64,000 bases of DNA from the NCBI GenBank assembly GCA_003255065.1, contig QAOA01008552.1, forward strand, positions 17,455 to 81,454. The letters run 5' to 3'. Source of the stretch: Cercis canadensis. Its lineage: Eukaryota; Streptophyta; Magnoliopsida; Fabales; Fabaceae. Every line of letters starts with the position of its first letter. The first letter of the stretch is position 1. Position numbers and translations under genes: made by a program. Positions 57,422 through 64,000 of this stretch are shown piece after piece. The notes under the pieces were generated by a model. It was not told the DNA's origin. It did not search any database and saw only the letters and a list, made by a program, of their open reading frames with translations.

Positions 57422-60400
57422 GATGGTGGAAAATACAAAACCTGAACGATATGAAAAAATAAAAAAAATCCGTGGGTTAAAAACGTGGATCCAATTTTAA
57501 GTTTTGATAGCTCCAGTTAGGGTGGCTCAAAACGCAAATCAACCCGACCTAACCGAGCTACCCAAACTAAACTGATGGGTTGGTTTGGTTTTAATTAATC
57601 TAACTGTTCCCATTCAATTTATTTATATGCCTAAATTAAAGTGTGATACTAAATCAGTACAACCTAGGAAAGTGTTTATACTTGACAAAAGTAAGACAAT
57701 TTAGTGCAATTCACTTAATGTTAAAAACAAAAGGTAGAAACTTCCAAAGACTTACACCATGAAATGAGACCTACAATCACACATAAATCTCAACATCAAT
57801 TTCGATTTTGACATTCACTTGTTGCCACATTTTAACAAACATGTTATGTCCATAAAAATCATTGCTCCCAGCTATCTATACAGTAACATGGTTCGCATGT
57901 TGGCCTTGATCTGCTTCAATTTAGATTTGAGAGAAGGAAACTATGATCAATTCTTTAGGTTTGGACTCCAAGTGCCTTTTGCTTAGAAATTCAAATTAAC
58001 TATGTCAATATGGCGTGATAGGCAGGGATAAAACAGATAATAGAGAGTTAACTCCTGAACATCTTATTCGACTGAAAGTCGGCATGCTCAATAATAAATA
58101 AATAACTAAGTGGCAGATTTATGTATAAGGAACATAAAATATTTTTAATGACTATATATATCATTTAATATAAAGTTACTCCCATTCAAAATATAATATT
58201 GCTTCCACTACTTCTCACTACCACAAAATGTGTGGCTTATATGTAGTTAAATATTGACATGAATCTCATATTTTTTTCACAAACGAAAGGATGATTCCCT
58301 AAAGAAAAAGAGTTCAGTCAAATTTGTAAAGTCAATATTTAGTTGAGAACAAATAGTAAGAAAATATTTTTAAAAAAAAAAAGGTATTATTATGTATAAT
58401 ATATTTGACCAAACATAAATTGCAGACGCCAAAAAAGAAGTCAAAAGATTCTCAGTGCTTTTTTTACATTGGTGATTCTATTTCATGTTTATTTTCATGG
58501 AATGAGCATTTTTATGTTCAACAGCAAAAAAAAATAAATAAATAAATAAATAAATTGCGATTTCATTCTAAGTTTGATTCCATAAATGTAGAAAGAAGCA
58601 TTCCCACCTTGAGAGATGGAATTGTTCATTCCATGCTCTATTTCATGTAATTAATAAATTCTTTTTCCAATATATTCTCATTAACTTTACAAAATGACCA
58701 AACTATAACATATATAATACCTGCAAAATCATATTTCTAAAAGAGATATTTATGTCTTCTAAAAATAATTATAATTTCATGAAACTACCAAACTGTGAAA
58801 TATGGTGACCATTCCTTACCTATTCTTATTCTTATTCCAACTCCATAATTTTCATTGTATCTATCAAACGAGCCATTAATTCTTTAGGAAAAAGACCATT
58901 TGCTTCTCTCTCTTTGTTCTTTACTTCTTCTGGTTTTTCCTCTTTCACACCAAAGATTTCACATTAATGATTTAATATTGGTAAAGCATATACCAACGAG
59001 TGTTTATAGCTAATTAAGAAGCAAAAGATTCAAAGCTTTCTTATTAGCCAAACCAAATGAGAGTTCAAAGATTCGTATATCCTGGGTCTTGGGCTTCCTA
59101 GTAGTTAAGTGGTCGTCTTCCCACGTTTATGGAAATTGAGTTCCTACAAGAAAATTTGGGTCTAACTTTCAACTTCTTGTTATCACCTATATGTGGAAAT
59201 TAAACTCCCACAATAAAAGAGGCAACATCTACGAAATTTCGTAGCACGTTGTTCAACTTTCCAATATTTGTTATAATCACAAGTCGCAAATGGTTCATTT
59301 TGTTTTTTGGTTTTAGACAAGGTGGTCTCTACATTTTTAGTGTGAAACTAATTATCGCTCAAGTTCAGTATGCCCTATCTACTAGTACTTTCAACAAAGT
59401 TGGAGCTCCTGATATTTTCTTAGGATTCACTACATATAAAATTCAACTTGCCAACTGAGCAACACTTAATAGTTCAAATGGTTCATTACTAATGGATCTT
59501 TCTATGGTATAAATTGATATTACATAGATAAATTTCTTAAAAATTTTATGCAAATAAATAAACTATTGTAATATATAAAATAAATTTAATGCATATATAT
59601 ATATATATATTGCTAAAATCATAAAATTTTCTTTTTCAAATTATATATTCTAACTGTGTATACAATATTTCGAAAAAAAAAATTTGCAATATNATTTGCA
59701 AGATTCGACTTGATTTAAATAAATTTTGCTCTCTTATAAAATAGATGCAATGAAATTATCAAAATAAAAAATAAACAGAGAAGGACTTTGATGAGGAGAT
59801 AATAGTGAAGAATTGTACAACGCAGACCTGTCCCTGAAACTTATAGAAATGTGATGGTGATTTTACACGCTGTTGAGTATTGATACTCTAGAACTCGTAT
59901 CTTTCTTTTTTTTCTTTCTCCTTATTTTTATCATGCACCTATGCTTTGCTGTTTTAGGTATAGGCATGATGTGAGTGTCATTAGTGCATAGCACCATTAA
60001 CTCTGCTTCTATAACCCAAAATCGATTACGGGAATGTGACCTTTTTTNAAAAAAAAAAAAAATCTTCAGTTGAGTACTAGTTGAGTAAAAACACAAACCA
60101 ATCTATGTATTGTACACCCCTAACTCTAATACAACTTAAGATACGTATAGTATGATTAAGGAAAAAAAAAAATTATGAAATAACATTTTAAAAAATAATA
60201 ATGGTATAAAATTAATGAAGGACAGTGACTTTTTATCTTTTTTTTGGGAGCAACCAAGCATGCATAAATGAAAGTTTTAAAACCTGCTTCTTATATTTTG
60301 TCTCCTTTTAACATACCCTTAGATGTTACCCAATATTAGGCTATAAAAGGATGGTAAATATTTAAATGTGAATGTATCACTTAACAAATATCATGACAAG

Positions 60401-60639
60401 TGCAATGAGCAACAAGAAAAGCTTTCTTAACCCTTAAATAGTCTTCCACTTTTAAGTCATAACTTAAAAATCCAATTTAGATCTTCAAGTTTACACTAAA
60501 ACTTCATTGCAAGAATTGAATATCAGGTACTTAGTGTCAACATTACAATCTAAGAAAAACTTCAATCAATATTTGTAAACAAAATTTCTTCGTCTATCTA
60601 CACGTCACAGCTGAATGTCCAATCTCTAACAAGATCAGC
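57422..60639. other. Gene-poor AT-rich stretch
   Basis: Contains an (AAAT)n microsatellite at about 58526-58553, a (TA)n at 59595-59610 and two single-N joins (59693 and 60048, the latter in a homopolymer). No ORF resembles a known protein and no RNA gene was recognised. Confidence 0.5.
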
Positions 60640-63396
60640 CTAAAACCTTTGCCGCTTGGATTTCTTTCCTGTTGCTTCTTCTGCAGATCCTGCAATATAT
60701 GCTTCAGCATTTATATTTTCTTCAGATTTGCGCTTCCCAAACTCCTTTGCCTTTCTCTGTGGATGAACAATTTCAAATGTCAGTGAGATGATCCTAGAGA
60801 AGATTCTTAACTTCTATAGACACAAACATGAGAAATCAAATTTTGCAGCTTGTTTCCACAAAGGGGCATAGCGCTACCCACCCCCTGATTAGGGGTTTTT
60901 AGTAGGACCTAAAGGCCAAATTTAGTGTTATTACAAATATTTTGAAAAACTAAATCCTCCAATATCATAAAATGCATAAACAGCACGATATGCATTTTAT
61001 AAGGAAGTCACATACTAGGTGACTTAGTTCATTGGGTGGGTCCAACTAGAACCCACCCAACTAGGTGAGGGTAGTGCTACTCCCCAAAAATATCAAATGT
61101 AGCTTAGCAAACCCCTTGCGCTAATCAAATTTCTGTTAGAATCTTGTTACCTTTAATGATGTTGCCATGCCAGAGACATCGTTATCAGCATCATCAGATT
61201 TAGCATCCTGTTTTGCAGATTCCTGAAAGATGCCAAAAAAGAAAAGACAAATGCCATGAAGCAAACTATGAAAGAGCAAACTATGGTAGAGAAAACTGCA
61301 CAATCAAGATTCAATTAAACCTTAGGAGGAATGTATGCCGCTTCTCTTTTTCTTTTGTTTTCAGCAGTTTTTTCCGCCTGCTGCTCCTGCTTCTCTTGCC
61401 ACTTCTTTGCTGATTTCTTTTTGTCACTTAAAAAGTATTCTCCAGTTTCTAGTTGTATATCAATCTGAAATATCACATAAATGACAATGGATATCTTAAA
61501 ACTTCTTTAATAAATATAAGAACAATAGCAGATAGAAGAGCATAGCCATGTCAAAACGTCCATAGACAAGGAAACAACACAAAATAACACTAGTGCTAGG
61601 GCAAAAATAGGAAATAAAATAGCAAACAAAAGAAGACTAAGAGAACACAAATTGGTGATTAACCAACATTGCCATTCATGATTACAGAGCCAAGGAAAAG
61701 GCCATGTCTATAGAAATAACCTCCTACAGTTAAAAAGGATATCCAGGATGTAAATAACCAAACTAAGAAGTGGTCACTAAAAAGAGAAACCTCAAAAAAT
61801 TGAATCGTTTCAAATAAGCAAAAAGAATGCAAACTTATCTCTTCTTCAAGAATCATAAACTTCTTTTTCTTTTCTAATAAGAGATCCATTAACCATGTTA
61901 CTCAAGAACCTTAAAACAACCACAAAATGAAACAACTACACCACTACTCTTTTTGTTCACACTGTAAAACAAAATAAAATCCTGTCACTAAATGACTTTG
62001 TTAGGAGATATTGGTGGTTGTCTCACCTTGCTGGGCTGTTGAGGAGGAGGGAAAGGAGTATATGGCTTCTTCTTTTTACTCTTAACCTTCTTTTGCTTAA
62101 CATTTTTCCTGGAAAAGAATATAACCACAAAATGTAAAACACAAGTGAAGCTGAGAACCAGAACTCTTGTTTAAAAAATAAACAAATAAAGGGCGTACTT
62201 CTTGAACTTTGGCAGAAACCTATCCCAGTTCTCATTTGCGAGTGTTGGATCCTTTTCAAGTTCCTTTCTCATCATAAGGACCTGACAATGAGAAATAGAG
62301 AGTTGAAATGTCTACACCAGAGGTTTCCAAAAGCATGCTAGAGCAACTGCAAGTTAATTCACCTTAATGTTGTATACAGGATGCATTTTATTTAGCATGC
62401 ACTCTTCAACAATCCTTCTGACTTGCTTCAAGCCTTTAAATGAACCCATAGCAGCCACAGAGTTTCCCTGTGGAGTTGAAGCAAAATCAGAAAGCAATCA
62501 GTTCATTCTCTAATCCAAAAAAAAGCCTAATGAAACCATAAGTCCAGCCTCCATAATCTGCAGAAGAAAAATTACCTGAACCAGAATGTAGCAGCCTGTG
62601 AGTATTTCAAGAGCCTGCACATCAATAATATAGTCGGGGAGAAGTGAGTCAAATTAAATTATAAACCCCAAAATTTAGGAGTGTACAGTTTCACTAACAA
62701 AGCAAATGACCACCCCCTGCTCAAATTATAATGTCTTGTAGAAAAATGTGCACCTTCAAGGTGGAAGAGTTAGGACCAACAAGATGCTGTCTTCTTTTCA
62801 CAAATCGCTCCTGCAATCAAACAATATATACAAATGATATAACCAGTCATGCATGAAATTCCAGACCAACTTTAATAAATCTTATCCTATTTTCTCATGT
62901 GAAAAATGAATTCAAAAATACCTAGTCAAAATATTGTCATTTTGCAGGGAATGATGTTTAAGAGTAAGAAGATCTACCAGCCATAAGCAAAAGAATACAG
63001 CATAAGTAGACTGATCAGCTACAAGATATATGACATCATACATATCAACTACCAGATCAAAGTGCAGTAAAAGACAACCAGCAAAAACATAACCACCAGG
63101 AAAATTATGTGGCAAAAACATTGCATAATCTGCCTACAGATTAAGCTAATCTATAACCCACAGAAAGAGGATGCTCTCAAAACCAAATGCCCTTAAATGA
63201 CAAAATTATGTAAAACAATTAGACAATTAGTTAGCCAGATAATAAATAAAAAGCCTCAAATAAATTAAAATTTTGGTCCAGTCACTAGCAACCAATATTT
63301 ACAAAACTTAAAAACCTAAAAACGTACCTTATTGCGGACCAGGCTGCCAATTTTAATGATGTCACATTGCATTTCATCATCAAGTACTTTTATTGC
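60640..63396 (-). CDS. KRR1: KRR1 small-subunit processome component, C-terminal two thirds
   Basis: Nine exons in transcription order: 63396-63328, 62810-62754, 62614-62576, 62467-62363, 62281-62199, 62108-62027, 61464-61321, 61222-61151, 60756-60640; all splice sites are GT-AG and the frame is continuous for 255 aa to TAG. The KH-like RNA-binding core is clear ([39 protein letters not shown]). Then follow [40 protein letters not shown] and a Lys/Arg-rich tail ending [11 protein letters not shown]1 acts in the nucleolus in 18S rRNA maturation and 40S assembly. The N-terminal exons lie beyond the window end. Intact as far as seen. Confidence 0.94.
60863..61085. mobile_element. Small inverted-repeat element (MITE-like) in the last KRR1 intron
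   Basis: The left end GGGGCATAGCGCTACCC and the reverse complement of the right end, GGGGAGTAGCACTACCC, form an imperfect terminal repeat of about 22 bp. The 223-bp interior is non-coding. No clear target duplication was found, so the superfamily is left open. It sits between splice sites without disturbing them. Confidence 0.6.
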
Positions 63397-64000
63397 CTAA
63401 TGTGAACATAATATATAAACACTAAAATGAGTCAAAACATCACAAACAGGATATTAAAAAGAGGAAGAACTAGTAGTTAAATTTTCTAAGAAAGACTCCA
63501 AATATAATGATTATGAAATCAAAACCCTCAACTAAACTATCATAGCCTACAATCCATTAGATATGAATAATCCAGACCCTCTTTCCATAATACACCAATG
63601 TTCCATACTGGTAGTAACCAGATTGCAGGATATATGTACAGGATAAGTATCCATGACAGTTTTTAAATTTTATTTCCAGGTAACTATATAACATTTTTAG
63701 GATATGACTAAGGTAGGATGTCATAAGTGCAGGACCAGGACTCAATATGGATGCATGTCCAAAAAAACTTTTGTTTGCATTCCAGCTCCTTTTCTTTCTC
63801 TAGTATTTGGCTTTGGCATACCTGATCCAATCCTTCGTGTCTCTCTTCCTCAATATAAGTGTTTTTCTTTTCCTTTGGCCTTTCTGAGTTTAACTTGTTA
63901 CTTCTTTCTCCATGGAAAAAATCCTATTCTCTAAGTATCTCTCTTTTGGAGAAGTTATTTTGCAAATTTATATATTCTTTGGCATCTTCACTGATCAACA
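63397..64000 (-). other. KRR1 intron continuing past the window edge
   Basis: The next upstream KRR1 exon should encode the segment before AIKVLDD. No matching sequence is visible, so the intron is longer than 600 bases. Short ORFs on both strands are not credible genes. Confidence 0.6.

Overview
The window is nuclear DNA from a eudicot plant. It is AT-rich, its genes carry GT-AG introns, and LTR, CACTA, PIF/Harbinger-like and LINE remnants are common. Large gene families and solo LTRs fit a perennial or woody eudicot, but I cannot name the genus. The assembly is a draft: two long N runs (15944-16671 and 28253-28322) and several single-N joins, many flanked by near-identical sequence that looks like unmerged overlaps of two haplotypes.

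From 1 to about 49.4 kb lies a tandem array, all on the + strand, of G-type lectin S-receptor-like serine/threonine kinases (bulb-lectin, S-locus glycoprotein, EGF-like, PAN, transmembrane, kinase; seven exons). Three copies are structurally sound: C (7643-11284), E (25248-28252, last exon lost at a gap) and F (38567-42140, complete). Copy A (1-549) is the intact 3' end of a fourth. The rest are pseudogenes or fragments: relics at 1.0 and 1.3 kb, B (3753-4520), D (15208-18320), E0 (19189-20416), E1 (21208-22806), E2 (29940-30816), E3 (34497-36112), F2 (42655-43800) and G (45012-49361). An 8-kb block holding E0 tail, flank, E1, promoter and E reappears as E2 tail, flank, E3, promoter and F, the second block carrying an extra 2.8-kb LTR. 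The promoter regions of C, E and F carry 2, 3 and 4 units of a roughly 250-bp tandem repeat.

Inside the array, at 28323-29272 on the - strand, is the N-terminal part of a P-class pentatricopeptide repeat gene resembling Arabidopsis At3g48810. It is joined to copy E by a gap.

Downstream of the array the content changes. There is a decayed RING-H2 gene (50246-51095), then an intact two-exon polytopic membrane protein of the AI-2E transporter-like/TMEM245 family (51954-54165) whose start is overlapped by an out-of-frame 90-codon ORF. A 6.4-kb gene-poor stretch with LTR and LINE relics and microsatellites follows. Last comes the 3' two thirds of KRR1, a small-subunit processome factor, on the - strand (nine exons, 63396 down to 60640), with a small inverted-repeat element in its last intron.

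The array genes are predicted surface receptors, while PPR, TMEM245-like and KRR1 are unrelated single genes. I see no operon-like or novel multi-gene system; the main interest is rapid birth and death of receptor genes, promoter repeat variation, TE insertions and the overlapping ORF.
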